A stretch of DNA of 42,273 nucleotides from an uncultured Prevotella sp. (GTDB taxonomy: Bacteria; Bacteroidota; Bacteroidia; Bacteroidales; Bacteroidaceae). The stretch lies in the NCBI GenBank assembly GCA_905233555.1, contig CAJODF010000007.1, positions 1 through 42,273 on the forward strand, in the 5' to 3' direction. Within the stretch, counting starts at the first letter, position 1; each line of letters opens with the position of its first letter. A program made the position numbers and the translations under genes. Below the pieces are notes generated by a model. That model was not told where the DNA came from. It made no database searches and worked only from the letters and a program-made list of their open reading frames with translations. Shown piece after piece: positions 8,631 through 15,916 of the stretch.

Positions 8631-8652
8631 GCAAATTGCAAAAAATCGCTGA

Positions 8653-8991
8653 TTATACCCCAATCGCCCTACAATCCTCATCCAATCGTAATCCAATCCT
8701 ACTCCAATCGCTCTCTACTCCCTCTCCACTCCTTCTCTACCCTTTCTCTAGCTCCTGGAGTCGGAGAGGGATCGGAGAGGGATTGGAGAGGGGTCGGAGC
8801 AAGGGTAGAGTGCAGTCGGAGCACGATTGGATAACGGCCGGATGAAAATTGGAGTAGGATTGGATGAAAAATGGATAAAGGTTGGATGAAAAGTGGAGCA
8901 CGATTGGATGGAAATCGGATGGCGAATGGATGAATATTGGATGAAGATTGGAGCAAGAGTGGAACAGAAGTACAGAGGATATGGACCCCCC
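8653..8991. repeat. Two-armed array of degenerate 11-bp units
   Basis: Right arm: 19 units in strict 11-bp register from 8761 to 8969, for example TCGGAGAGGGA, TTGGAGTAGGA, TTGGATGAAAA, GTGGAGCACGA. By my alignment the consensus is NYGGAKNRVRR. Positions 4-5 (GA) are invariant, position 3 is G in 18 of 19, and positions 7 and 9 vary most. A decayed unit and an in-register ATGGA at 8981 extend it. Left arm: nine units of the same consensus on the minus strand (8751 down to 8653), such as TTGGATTACGA. The arms meet at the palindrome CTCCTGGAG (8752-8760). In both arms units near the centre are G-rich and outer ones A-rich. It is not CRISPR: there are no separate spacers. It is not coding: the period is not a multiple of three. 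It fills the gap between two divergent promoters. Confidence 0.92.
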
Positions 8992-9025
8992 TACGACGGA
9001 TTTCGCAACTTTTCCGCCTGATTTC

Positions 9026-9056
9026 TTGGAAGTTTCAGAAAAAGTTTCTATATTTG
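9026..9056 (+). promoter_or_regulatory. Promoter of the mntA-hepT pair
   Basis: TTG at 9026-9028 and TATATTTG at 9049-9056 are 20 bp apart. The start codon is 18 nt past the box. It lies 34-56 bp beyond the right arm of the 11-bp array. Confidence 0.78.
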
Positions 9057-9074
9057 CAAACGAATAAATGAACA

Positions 9075-9380
9075 ATGCGTATGACGACAGAGGAAATGAT
9101 TCAAGTGATAGCCGATTACTTTGATACTCAGCCAGTATTGAAGGCATGGCTTTTCGGCTCATTTTCACGGGGTGAAGAAAACGAGGACAGTGATGTCGAT
9201 TTGCTGATTCTTCCTGACAAGTCACAGCATTTTAGCCTGTTCACGTTGAGTGGTATGTATGAGGATTTGAAAAACCTCGTCGGTCGGGATGTTGATTTGA
9301 TTACTGAGGGTGGTCTGATGCCCTTTGCCCGAGAAAGTGCGGACCACGACAAAATACTAATCTATGAGAGAGCGGCGTAA
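9075..9380 (+). CDS. mntA: MNT-type nucleotidyltransferase antitoxin (MntA)
   Basis: A 101-aa minimal nucleotidyltransferase. GSFSRGEENEDSDVDLLI holds the family pattern GSxxRG...SDxDL, with two metal-binding aspartates, and VDLI further on can supply the third. In characterised HEPN/MNT pairs this protein transfers AMP to the toxin and silences it. The reading frame overlaps hepT by 17 nt, typical of this module. An ATG two codons downstream (9081) is an alternative start. Confidence 0.88.
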   Translation: MRMTTEEMIQVIADYFDTQPVLKAWLFGSFSRGEENEDSDVDLLILPDKSQHFSLFTLSGMYEDLKNLVGRDVDLITEGGLMPFARESADHDKILIYERAA

Positions 9381-9720
9381 CGATCCTAAACGTCTTAAGG
9401 ACATCTTACTGGCGATAGACACGGTTATCCAGTATGTTGATAATCGTGATATGAAAGATTTCCTTGCCGATAAGAAGTCATACCATGCTGTCATCTATAA
9501 TATCATGATTATGGGTGAGGCGGCCAATATGCTTACCTTTGATTTCCGTGAGGCTCATCCAAATACTCAATGGAAACAGATTACAAATATGCGTAATTTC
9601 CTGATACATGGCTATCACAATGTGGAAGAAGACTTGGTCTGGGAAGCCATTTCCGTTGGTCTCCCTCCCATCCGTGAACAAATAGTCAAATATCTGGGAG
9701 AACTGGAAGATAATGTATAA
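9364..9720 (+). CDS. hepT: HEPN-domain ribonuclease toxin (HepT)
   Basis: A 118-aa all-helical protein. RNFLIHGY is the catalytic Rx4HxY motif of HEPN ribonucleases, and MGEAANMLTFDF is the usual helix before it. The family cuts RNA, including tRNA ends in tested cases, when it is free of its MNT partner. It overlaps mntA, so the two are co-translated. Both motifs look intact, so the pair should be active. Confidence 0.88.
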   Translation: MRERRNDPKRLKDILLAIDTVIQYVDNRDMKDFLADKKSYHAVIYNIMIMGEAANMLTFDFREAHPNTQWKQITNMRNFLIHGYHNVEEDLVWEAISVGLPPIREQIVKYLGELEDNV

Positions 9721-9782
9721 CCCTCAAAACAGAGGGGTCAGGAAACAATGCTCAGAGGGACTTGATGTATTGGAGAAAATGA

Positions 9783-11003
9783 TCACGTTCTCCGACCTTG
9801 TGTTTTTCCCATTAATATAGAGTTGTAATCATCTTCGTTAAAATTAAAAAAAACGAGGCAATCAATGTCAAAAAGATCTTTCTTAACAAACACTATTCTT
9901 GTCAAGATTACTTCTGCCCTGCCTGTCCAACGACGAATATGTAGCTCACCCGCTTTAATGAGAATCTCTTTATCCCAGTCCATAGAGGCTTCTATCATAC
10001 TTTTTGGATATAAAGAACCTTTTTCATAATGTATAATATCATTATATATACTATAACTATATATACTATCAGGGTTATTCTTTTTCCATAATGATGCATA
10101 ATTCGACTCATAAAACAAGCGGTCTTGCATTTCCAAAAGATAGATAGTATCTCCCTTTTGAATTGCAGAGCACACTTTTTTTAACAACCCCGCATTATCC
10201 CGCCTTATATAATTGTCGCAAATTGTTTTTTCGTAATAATATGGAAATATGCTAAGTTGTTTGTCCTTAATTATAAGTGACAAAGAATCACAATTAAATG
10301 CACTGCATGAATTATGCACAATGGGGCCTGACGCCACTGTGCTTTTGTGAGATTTTAGAAAAACGTCACCTTTCCATTTAATCGTCTTTTCATCATAATA
10401 AACATATTCATTCTTGATATAGAATTTCTCAAAGAAATGATTGTCTAATGTTGGTATCTCTATTTCTATTCTATTCGCATTTGGTTCTATCTCAATAGGT
10501 ATAGGTGCAAGACAAACTATACCATACGTTTTTCCTTCTACGGTGTGGATAGGTCGTTTTTCTGTTGGCTCAACGGAAAACGAAAATCTTTTTGTCGAAA
10601 TAGGAATCCGCACACTTTTCTTCTGATAACGATATGTGTTAAGTCCTATATTAATTGACAACACCAAGTCATTCCAGTTATAGGGATAATCAAATACGAT
10701 CAATATTGAATCTTTCTCTTGAGACGTATAAGATGAATGCACCTTCATGTTACGAAGCAACTCTTCATATGGATTGGGAGAGTTAATCTCAAAGAAATGA
10801 TCACTTACCATCCTTATGTTACAAATTGCGAGCGTGTCATTGTACCACATAGGATTATGTTCTTGGTGTTCAATATAATACATAGTCGAATCCGAAATAA
10901 GGATTTTACTACCATTGTCAGATAAATATTCGCCATTCAAATTTGTAGCGCTTACAATTATGCAATATGTCAATGACAAAATAAGAAAACAGTATTTCTT
11001 CAT
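9783..11003 (-). CDS. Exported protein of unknown function, 406 aa
   Basis: It starts with a signal peptide (MKKYCFLILSLTYCIIVSA). The mature part is rich in Tyr, Asn, Ile and Ser and looks mostly beta (NRIEIEIPTLDNHFFEKFYI, RWTGRAEVILTRIVFV). I do not recognise it. The gene is clearly more AT-rich than the flanking core genes, which suggests recent transfer. It is 71 nt downstream of the 246-aa gene and probably in its operon; the spacer holds a small hairpin, GGGGACAGTCCCC (11037-11049). Confidence 0.6.
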   Translation of the reverse strand: MKKYCFLILSLTYCIIVSATNLNGEYLSDNGSKILISDSTMYYIEHQEHNPMWYNDTLAICNIRMVSDHFFEINSPNPYEELLRNMKVHSSYTSQEKDSILIVFDYPYNWNDLVLSINIGLNTYRYQKKSVRIPISTKRFSFSVEPTEKRPIHTVEGKTYGIVCLAPIPIEIEPNANRIEIEIPTLDNHFFEKFYIKNEYVYYDEKTIKWKGDVFLKSHKSTVASGPIVHNSCSAFNCDSLSLIIKDKQLSIFPYYYEKTICDNYIRRDNAGLLKKVCSAIQKGDTIYLLEMQDRLFYESNYASLWKKNNPDSIYSYSIYNDIIHYEKGSLYPKSMIEASMDWDKEILIKAGELHIRRWTGRAEVILTRIVFVKKDLFDIDCLVFFNFNEDDYNSILMGKTQGRRT

Positions 11004-11074
11004 ATTTGAGTTATTTTAAGTACATTTTATCATAGCGGGGACAGTCCCCATTATGACATGAATGGAATTCTATC

Positions 11075-11815
11075 TTAAATTTTCTTTCCTCCACTATATC
11101 GAATGGGAAAATAAATAATATCATATTTACTCCTATCTATGTCTTTTTTCCAATAAATATTCTTTTTAATATAATCTTTTAACTTTCTTGCTATTTTCTT
11201 TTCATTTTTAGCATACTTTTGGGGTTTTACGATACTCACTTCTGCATCCGTGGTTTTCCCTGACTTATTAGCCCAGCATTTTATTCTTAGGATTATTGTT
11301 CTTTTATAATCCATGGCGCAGGCAATCTCATTAACTCTTTCTAATAACAGATTATATAAACTATCATTCCCTTCAATGTAGTCTGCACCTATATTATCAG
11401 GAAAGAATCTTTCGGTATCACATGGGGAGTATTTGAGCATCAAATCATTAATATAATTAATAATAGAATCATTATTGGCGTAAGTTTTGCCATTCATTGC
11501 AATGCTCGTCCTATTCATGCATACTTTTTGTTTGATTGTATCAGAATTAAAAAAATAGAGTTTACATCTTACAGGAAAGTATTCGTCTTCTTTTACCTGT
11601 AAATTAGTTAACATCGCTTTGAGTGAATCTACATGATATGGCAAATACACCACATATTCTTTTTCATATCCGTTCATCCACTCAAAATTGGAACACGTAG
11701 AAATATGTATGGTTTCTCTATTCCAGTCACAATATCTAATCATCAGACTATCTGTTCTTGCATGATTAGTTCCCCAAAATGCAAAAAGGAAATATATTAT
11801 TAATAACTTTTTCAT
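11075..11815 (-). CDS. Exported protein, possibly with a TonB-like C-terminal fold
   Basis: 246 aa with an N-terminal signal (MKKLLIIYFLFAFWGTNHA). The last 80 residues run strand, short turn with GKTTDAEVSIV, helix (NEKKIARKLKDYIKKN), then strand with a final aromatic pair (DIIYFPIRYS). This order recalls the TonB C-terminal domain, but no key motif proves it. AT-rich like its neighbour. Its ATG overlaps the stop of a possible 28-aa upstream ORF, and a structured leader precedes both. Confidence 0.58.
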   Translation of the reverse strand: MKKLLIIYFLFAFWGTNHARTDSLMIRYCDWNRETIHISTCSNFEWMNGYEKEYVVYLPYHVDSLKAMLTNLQVKEDEYFPVRCKLYFFNSDTIKQKVCMNRTSIAMNGKTYANNDSIINYINDLMLKYSPCDTERFFPDNIGADYIEGNDSLYNLLLERVNEIACAMDYKRTIILRIKCWANKSGKTTDAEVSIVKPQKYAKNEKKIARKLKDYIKKNIYWKKDIDRSKYDIIYFPIRYSGGKKI

Positions 11816-11898
11816 TGTAAAAAAGAATTATATGTCATCGTCCTCTTCCCAATAGTCGTAATTACTACAAATAGTATGATATATTTGAAATTTCTCAT
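11812..11898 (-). CDS. Possible 28-aa leader peptide
   Basis: ATG at 11898 opens MRNFKYIILFVVITTIG and ends with TGA that overlaps the ATG of the 246-aa gene (ATGA). The N-terminal half is hydrophobic like a signal or membrane anchor. The overlap suggests translational coupling, but the ORF is very short and could be chance in AT-rich DNA. Confidence 0.25.
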   Translation of the reverse strand: MRNFKYIILFVVITTIGKRTMTYNSFLQ

Positions 11899-11904
11899 AT
11901 TTTT

Positions 11905-12003
11905 TTTAAAAAGAAGGGCGTGCTATTTTTCTTGTCTTCACCTTTCGGCGTCTTCACGATATTACTCCAGCCTTACGGTCTGGGGCACCCTCCTGTAATT
12001 CTT
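11905..12003 (-). ncRNA. Structured 5' leader, candidate cis-regulatory RNA or attenuator
   Basis: Read on the minus strand from the promoter, the leader has a hairpin CCAGACCGTAAGGCTGG (GUAA tetraloop), then CGCCGAAAGGTG (GAAA tetraloop) flanked by two GTGAAGAC or GAAGAC copies. A long-range helix pairs AGGAGGGTGC with GCA(CG)CCCTTCT and is followed by T5, much like a terminator. This organised fold differs from the AT-rich genes it precedes. I could not match it to a riboswitch class I know. Confidence 0.5.
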
Positions 12004-12006
12004 TGG

Positions 12007-12036
12007 CAAAGATAGCAAAAAATCTATATCAAACAA
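12007..12036 (-). promoter_or_regulatory. Promoter of the AT-rich leftward operon
   Basis: Minus-strand TTG (12036-12034) and TATCTTTG (12014-12007) are 19 bp apart. Transcription would start near 12002 and make a leader of roughly 100 nt. Confidence 0.72.
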
Positions 12037-12054
12037 AGAATAAGCCTAAAAAAT

Positions 12055-12085
12055 TTGGTGATTTCAGAAATAATTCCTATCTTTG
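12055..12085 (+). promoter_or_regulatory. Promoter of the 36-aa peptide gene
   Basis: TTG at 12055-12057 and TATCTTTG at 12078-12085 are 20 bp apart. The ATG lies 27 nt downstream. Together with the leftward promoter at 12007-12036 this forms a divergent promoter region. Confidence 0.78.
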
Positions 12086-12112
12086 TATCGTCAATAAAGA
12101 AAGGAAACTGAC

Positions 12113-12223
12113 ATGGGAACTCATATTATGTTAGCACTTATCGGGGTGCCCTGCACCATATTCCTGTTATTCTGTTTGACACCAAAAGGAAAGGAATGGC
12201 TGAGAGTGAACGGAATGCTTTAA
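12113..12223 (+). CDS. 36-aa single-span membrane peptide
   Basis: A short gene with full expression signals: promoter at 12055, purine-rich AAAGGAAA about 8 nt before the ATG, and a strong terminator at 12333. The peptide starts MGTHIMLALIGVPCTIFLLF; residues 5-22 are hydrophobic, and the basic tail (TPKGKEWLRVNGML) would face the cytoplasm. It reads as a real small membrane protein. I recognise no family; partners or regulators of larger membrane proteins often look like this. Confidence 0.62.
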   Translation: MGTHIMLALIGVPCTIFLLFCLTPKGKEWLRVNGML

Positions 12224-12239
12224 TGAACTTCTGGACAAC

Positions 12240-12330
12240 ATGGATAAGAAACTGACAACAAGACAGGAATGAGAAGACTCCGTTGATCAGGTCGATTGAG
12301 GATTATTTCTACGCTCGTAACATGAAGTAA
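12240..12330 (+). pseudogene. Frame-broken second small ORF of the same cassette
   Basis: ATG 12240 reads MDKKLTTRQE and stops at 12270. The frame one base over continues NEKTPLIRSIEDYFYARNMK and stops at 12328-12330, directly before the terminator. Removing one base in the AGG run near 12265-12268 would give a 29-aa basic peptide. Either a lost gene, an assembly error, or an unusual frameshift. Confidence 0.4.
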
Positions 12331-12332
12331 AA

Positions 12333-12363
12333 AAGAAGCCCTTGGCGTGGCCAGGGGCTTCTT
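12333..12363 (+). terminator. Strong intrinsic terminator of the small-peptide cassette
   Basis: A 14-bp stem (12333-12346 with 12350-12363, one G-T pair) closes a GTG loop. A-rich and T-rich ends flank it, so it could also stop leftward transcription from the transferase gene, which ends at 12415. Confidence 0.9.
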
Positions 12364-12414
12364 TTGTATGAGTTGGAGGGCATTAGAAGAATTGGTCGCT
12401 CTGGATTTTGATTT

Positions 12415-13923
12415 TCATTGCTGATTTGTATTTAACTGGAATATGTCATAACGATCATCGTACGCCGGCGATTGGATCGACAGCAGGTTGAGGACGGAAT
12501 GGAAGATGTAATGTTGTTCCAGCACCGGCGGCAGATCGCTCTTGTACGCCCTGAACCCCTCCGACGTCCATACCAGGAACGGTATCTCGTACTGCTCCTT
12601 GGGGGCCAGTTTCATCGGCAGGCCGTGCATGTACATCTTGTTCTCACCGAGCGATTCGCCGTGGTCTGAGATGAAGATCATGGCCGTCTTCCAGTCGGTC
12701 ATGGCGCGCAGGGTGTTGATCAGGCTGTCCAGCAGGAAGTCGGTATAGCGGATGGTGTTGTCGTAGGCATTGACGATTTCGTCGGGCTTATAGGCCTCGA
12801 ACGCCTTGGGGTATTTGTTCACGTATTGGGGCCCGTGGCTGGTGCTGGTGTGCAGGATGATCAGCACCTTGTGCTTCTGGCTCGCCTCGATGCGCTGGTG
12901 GAGTCCTGCGTAGAGGATGCCGTCGTAGTGGCTGTCCTCGTCGGGATATTGCTTGGCGAGTTGCGATTCCGTCAGGTATTCCTCGATATGTATGGGTGGC
13001 TCGCCCCAGTTGGAGGTGCGCCACGCCACATCGACACCCGTGCGGAAGGCGTAGTTGGGCAGCAACTCGTAGAGGTCGTCGCAGTCCTTTGGTTCGAGGA
13101 TGGCCTTCGTACCGGCCGTGGTGTAGGTGGCACAGGCGTTGGCCTGAAACACCTTCAGGTCCTTCTGTTTCGACAGTAGGGGATTGGTGTCGCGCTTGTA
13201 GCCGTAGAGTTGGAAATTCGCTTTTCTGGCCGACTCGCCGATGACGAGCACCACTGCCGCCTTCTCGTCGTCGGCAATCCTGCCGTCGGGCAGTTTGATT
13301 TCCTCCGCCTGCTCGTCCTGAATGAAAGCTGCGATGCGATACGTGTTGGCGATGTACGACCAGGGCTGCAGCAGGCCGCCCAGTTCGGTGTCGTGCTCAC
13401 TGAAAAACAGCGTCTGGTTGATATTCAGCAGTCCGACGACGATGATGACGGCCAGCGAACTGCCACAATAGATGCCCAGCTTCCGGGCCTTGCACATCAC
13501 GACCGGCTGCAGCAGACAGAACAGGGCCGGCAGCAGTCCGACGACGAGGATGAAAAGCCACATCCCCCAACTGAAGAATCCCGAAGCCTCGGAGTATCTC
13601 GTGTTGAACACGTTCTCGATGGTAGTGGCGTCGATGATCACGCTGTACTTCAGGATAAACCACACGGCCGTGGCATTGATCACCGACAGGATGGCCAGCA
13701 CGATGCGCCCCACGATCCTCAGGCAGAACATGGCCAGGCAGGTCATCATGAAGTTCACCGCCAGCATCACAATCGCCAGCGATACCGTCAGCCATGCCAC
13801 GCCAGCCGCACCGTCGTGGCAGTTGTCAATGACAAACCGGAAGAACGGAAGGTTGTAAAGCAGCAATGTGCCGATGCTGACGATACAGGCGAAGGTGAAA
13901 AGTGATATCGGTCGCCGTAGCAT
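12415..13923 (-). CDS. Phosphoethanolamine transferase, EptA/sulfatase family
   Basis: 502 aa: five membrane helices in residues 1-175, then a periplasmic alkaline-phosphatase-fold domain. VIGESARKANFQLYGY contains metal ligand Glu230. CATYTTAGT at 264-272 supplies the catalytic Thr. HTSTSHGPQY and SDHGESLGE hold the remaining metal ligands. The family moves phosphoethanolamine from phosphatidylethanolamine to lipid A or glycans, lowering negative charge and giving cationic-peptide resistance. The psd and pssA genes that make its donor lipid are also in this window. It starts 20 nt after the S41-like gene, so the two form one operon. Confidence 0.88.
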   Translation of the reverse strand: MLRRPISLFTFACIVSIGTLLLYNLPFFRFVIDNCHDGAAGVAWLTVSLAIVMLAVNFMMTCLAMFCLRIVGRIVLAILSVINATAVWFILKYSVIIDATTIENVFNTRYSEASGFFSWGMWLFILVVGLLPALFCLLQPVVMCKARKLGIYCGSSLAVIIVVGLLNINQTLFFSEHDTELGGLLQPWSYIANTYRIAAFIQDEQAEEIKLPDGRIADDEKAAVVLVIGESARKANFQLYGYKRDTNPLLSKQKDLKVFQANACATYTTAGTKAILEPKDCDDLYELLPNYAFRTGVDVAWRTSNWGEPPIHIEEYLTESQLAKQYPDEDSHYDGILYAGLHQRIEASQKHKVLIILHTSTSHGPQYVNKYPKAFEAYKPDEIVNAYDNTIRYTDFLLDSLINTLRAMTDWKTAMIFISDHGESLGENKMYMHGLPMKLAPKEQYEIPFLVWTSEGFRAYKSDLPPVLEQHYIFHSVLNLLSIQSPAYDDRYDIFQLNTNQQ

Positions 13924-13943
13924 TGTTTTATAATTTTTGTCTA

Positions 13944-15764
13944 TTATTTGGCGTAGTAGGATTCTACGAGTTGGGTCAATTTCGGGATGTCGAAGAAGTC
14001 GTCGGTCGATTCCAGCGGGAAGGTGGGCGTGATGCCGTCGTCGATGTCCTCACCCTTCGTATTGGTCAGACGCGACCTGTGGGACGAATAGCGATAGCCG
14101 AAGCCGTCGGCCGAGGGACTGTAGAGCACGCAGCACGAACCGCCACCTGTCTGCTTTCCGATGAGGGGGATGCCGTAGTCCTTCAACAGGGCGGGCAGCA
14201 GATTGCCACATGAGAAACTGTAGGGGCTGACGAGCAGGGCAAAGTTCAGGTTGAACTTCACCTCGGCGTCCTTTTCGTCGAACTTGCCGTCGAGGTTGCG
14301 ATCCACGTCATAAGAGCATTTCATCCGCTGGCCTGTCAGCGAGTTCTCATAATACATATCATTCTTGTTGCAGAACATCGAGGTAATGAACAGGACGAGA
14401 TCCGACGAGCCGCCGCCGTTGGTGGAGATGTCGAGCACGAAGTTCTTCACCTCGGGGTCGGCCTCGGCCTTCTCCAAGGCATCGATCAGGATGACCAGCC
14501 AGTCGTTGGGATAGTCCTCGAGAGTGGGCTTGGGGCCCTCGCCCTTGTAGTACTTGCGCCAGCCGGAGTCGTCACACAGGAAAGAGTCGAACCAGCAGTA
14601 GGCCGTCGATCCAACCTTGTAATAGGCACTCTCGCCGATGGCCGCCTTACGTTTCTCGTTCAAGTCGTCTCTGATATCTCTTCGGTATTGCTTCACGTCC
14701 TTAACCAGGTCGTATTCCGGGCAATACGTGCCGAACTCGGCCACCTTGGGTCCTGCATAATCGACAAGCGACGTTATAAAGGCGGGATTACCGCTCAGGT
14801 CGCTGATCACCGTCACGTCGGTATAGGTATGTCCGCCATCGTCGAGCAGACAACCCAGCGTGGCGGTGCCGGTGATATATTCATACATATTTTGCGAGCG
14901 CAGCAGCTCGCGTGCCATCTGTCCGGCCTTGCCATAGTCCTGCAGCGCCTGATCCAGTCCTTTCTCCTTCAGGCCTTTGTTTTCCAGGAGCGTGCGCCCA
15001 GGATAGCCGAAGAAGTTGGTGAGCGTGAAGCAGAGGTTGCGATAGGCATAGTCGGCCATGTCGGCCGTACGCGTCTCTTTCAGGATGGGTGTGATGATAA
15101 ACTCGGGGTAGCCGTTATCCAGACTATAGGAGCCGTTGGGGGCCACCATCACCGTCTCGCCGTTGAAGTCGGCCAGGTGCATATAACCATCGACATAGAG
15201 GTCGGCGATGGTTGCGAAGGGGAAATATACCCCGCCGTCGTCGGCTCTCAGGTCGATGCCGTAGCGGCCGTAGTCGAGCGTCACGTGGACGTTCTTTGGC
15301 GTTGCCTCCAGCGATTTCCACCGGAGGATGGGCAGCGCGTCGAACATGGTATTGGGCATGCCGGGCTGCACCATGCCCATCATGTTGGTAAAGGCCTCAT
15401 AGTCGTCGCTCTCGAAGATGTCGCGCTGTGTATCGACCGTTGCCGTGCCGCAGGGACTGGTCAGGGCATACAGGTTCGGGGCGGTCTTCACCACCTCAAC
15501 CGTCGTGCCGGGATACATGATGCGCTGGAAGTTGCTGATGCTGACATAGGCCACCGAGGGCATGTCGTTGTAGAAGCGCAGCGTCACCGTACCTTGCGGC
15601 TTGTTCGCAGGATCGACCACGGGCACGATGCGCTCCACATAGTCCTTCACCACCGGCACATCGGGATTCACCACAGGGTTGTCGCTCTCATCGCGACACG
15701 AAGTCAGCGCCATACCACTGATTGTCAGGATGGCGGCCATCAACCATAATCTTGTCTGTTTCAT
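13944..15764 (-). CDS. S41-family peptidase-like lipoprotein
   Basis: 606 aa from ATG 15764, which follows a purine-rich AAGAAAAGG site; the longer open frame would bury the signal. The lipobox ALTSC puts the lipid on Cys23. The C-terminal part resembles the tail-specific protease domain: FVLDISTNGGGSSDLVLFI, then SPYSFSCGN with candidate nucleophile Ser518, then GKQTGGGSC and DDGITPTFPLE. Residues 30-330 are a long N-terminal region of unknown fold. Likely anchored in the outer membrane and facing periplasm or surface. Cotranscribed with the phosphoethanolamine transferase, so an envelope role is likely. Confidence 0.78.
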   Translation of the reverse strand: MKQTRLWLMAAILTISGMALTSCRDESDNPVVNPDVPVVKDYVERIVPVVDPANKPQGTVTLRFYNDMPSVAYVSISNFQRIMYPGTTVEVVKTAPNLYALTSPCGTATVDTQRDIFESDDYEAFTNMMGMVQPGMPNTMFDALPILRWKSLEATPKNVHVTLDYGRYGIDLRADDGGVYFPFATIADLYVDGYMHLADFNGETVMVAPNGSYSLDNGYPEFIITPILKETRTADMADYAYRNLCFTLTNFFGYPGRTLLENKGLKEKGLDQALQDYGKAGQMARELLRSQNMYEYITGTATLGCLLDDGGHTYTDVTVISDLSGNPAFITSLVDYAGPKVAEFGTYCPEYDLVKDVKQYRRDIRDDLNEKRKAAIGESAYYKVGSTAYCWFDSFLCDDSGWRKYYKGEGPKPTLEDYPNDWLVILIDALEKAEADPEVKNFVLDISTNGGGSSDLVLFITSMFCNKNDMYYENSLTGQRMKCSYDVDRNLDGKFDEKDAEVKFNLNFALLVSPYSFSCGNLLPALLKDYGIPLIGKQTGGGSCCVLYSPSADGFGYRYSSHRSRLTNTKGEDIDDGITPTFPLESTDDFFDIPKLTQLVESYYAK

Positions 15765-15799
15765 ACCTTTTCTTTTATTAAATAACCTATCTTCGGAGG

Positions 15800-15830
15800 C
15801 AAAGTTACGAAAAAATAGGCAAAAAAACAA
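15800..15830 (-). promoter_or_regulatory. Promoter of the S41-transferase operon
   Basis: Minus-strand TTG (15830-15828) and TAACTTTG (15807-15800) are 20 bp apart, 35 nt before ATG 15764. Confidence 0.78.
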
Positions 15831-15850
15831 AGAGAATAACAAAAAATTCG

Positions 15851-15858
15851 TACCTTTG
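15851..15858 (+). promoter_or_regulatory. Probable -7 box for the dipeptidase-deaminase operon
   Basis: TACCTTTG matches the -7 consensus, but the expected TTG near 15830 is missing. It is divergent from the S41 promoter; the two boxes are about 43 bp apart. Confidence 0.5.
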
Positions 15859-15870
15859 TCCCCGAATGTG

Positions 15871-15904
15871 ACTAGTCATGTAGTCACGTAGTCATTAGTC
15901 ATTA
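15871..15904 (+). repeat. Short tandem TAGTCA repeat in the leader
   Basis: Four TAGTCA copies (ACTAGTCA, TGTAGTCA, CGTAGTCA, TTAGTCA) at 8- or 7-bp steps lie between the -7 box and the ATG at 15917. They sit in the untranslated leader of the dipeptidase gene. Confidence 0.7.
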
Positions 15905-15916
15905 ACGATATTGAAG

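Noticed and set aside
8653..8991. CRISPR array
   Set aside because: Repeat units are only 11 bp, degenerate, with no separate spacers, inverted in the middle, and no cas genes are near.
8737..9225. 162-aa leftward reading frame over the 11-bp array and mntA
   Set aside because: It owes its 11-residue periodicity to the 11-bp units read in three frames, has no promoter or ribosome site, and overlaps mntA in antisense.
11037..11049. Terminator between the two AT-rich genes
   Set aside because: GGGGACAGTCCCC gives a 5-bp stem only and no T run follows on the transcribed strand.
9721..12363. Insertion sequence or integrative element
   Set aside because: No transposase, integrase, terminal inverted repeat or target duplication could be found by eye.
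14688..15749. 353-aa rightward frame opposite the S41-like gene
   Set aside because: Composition (His, Gly, Arg, Val rich) is typical of antisense shadow; the S41-like frame has a lipobox, motifs and a promoter.
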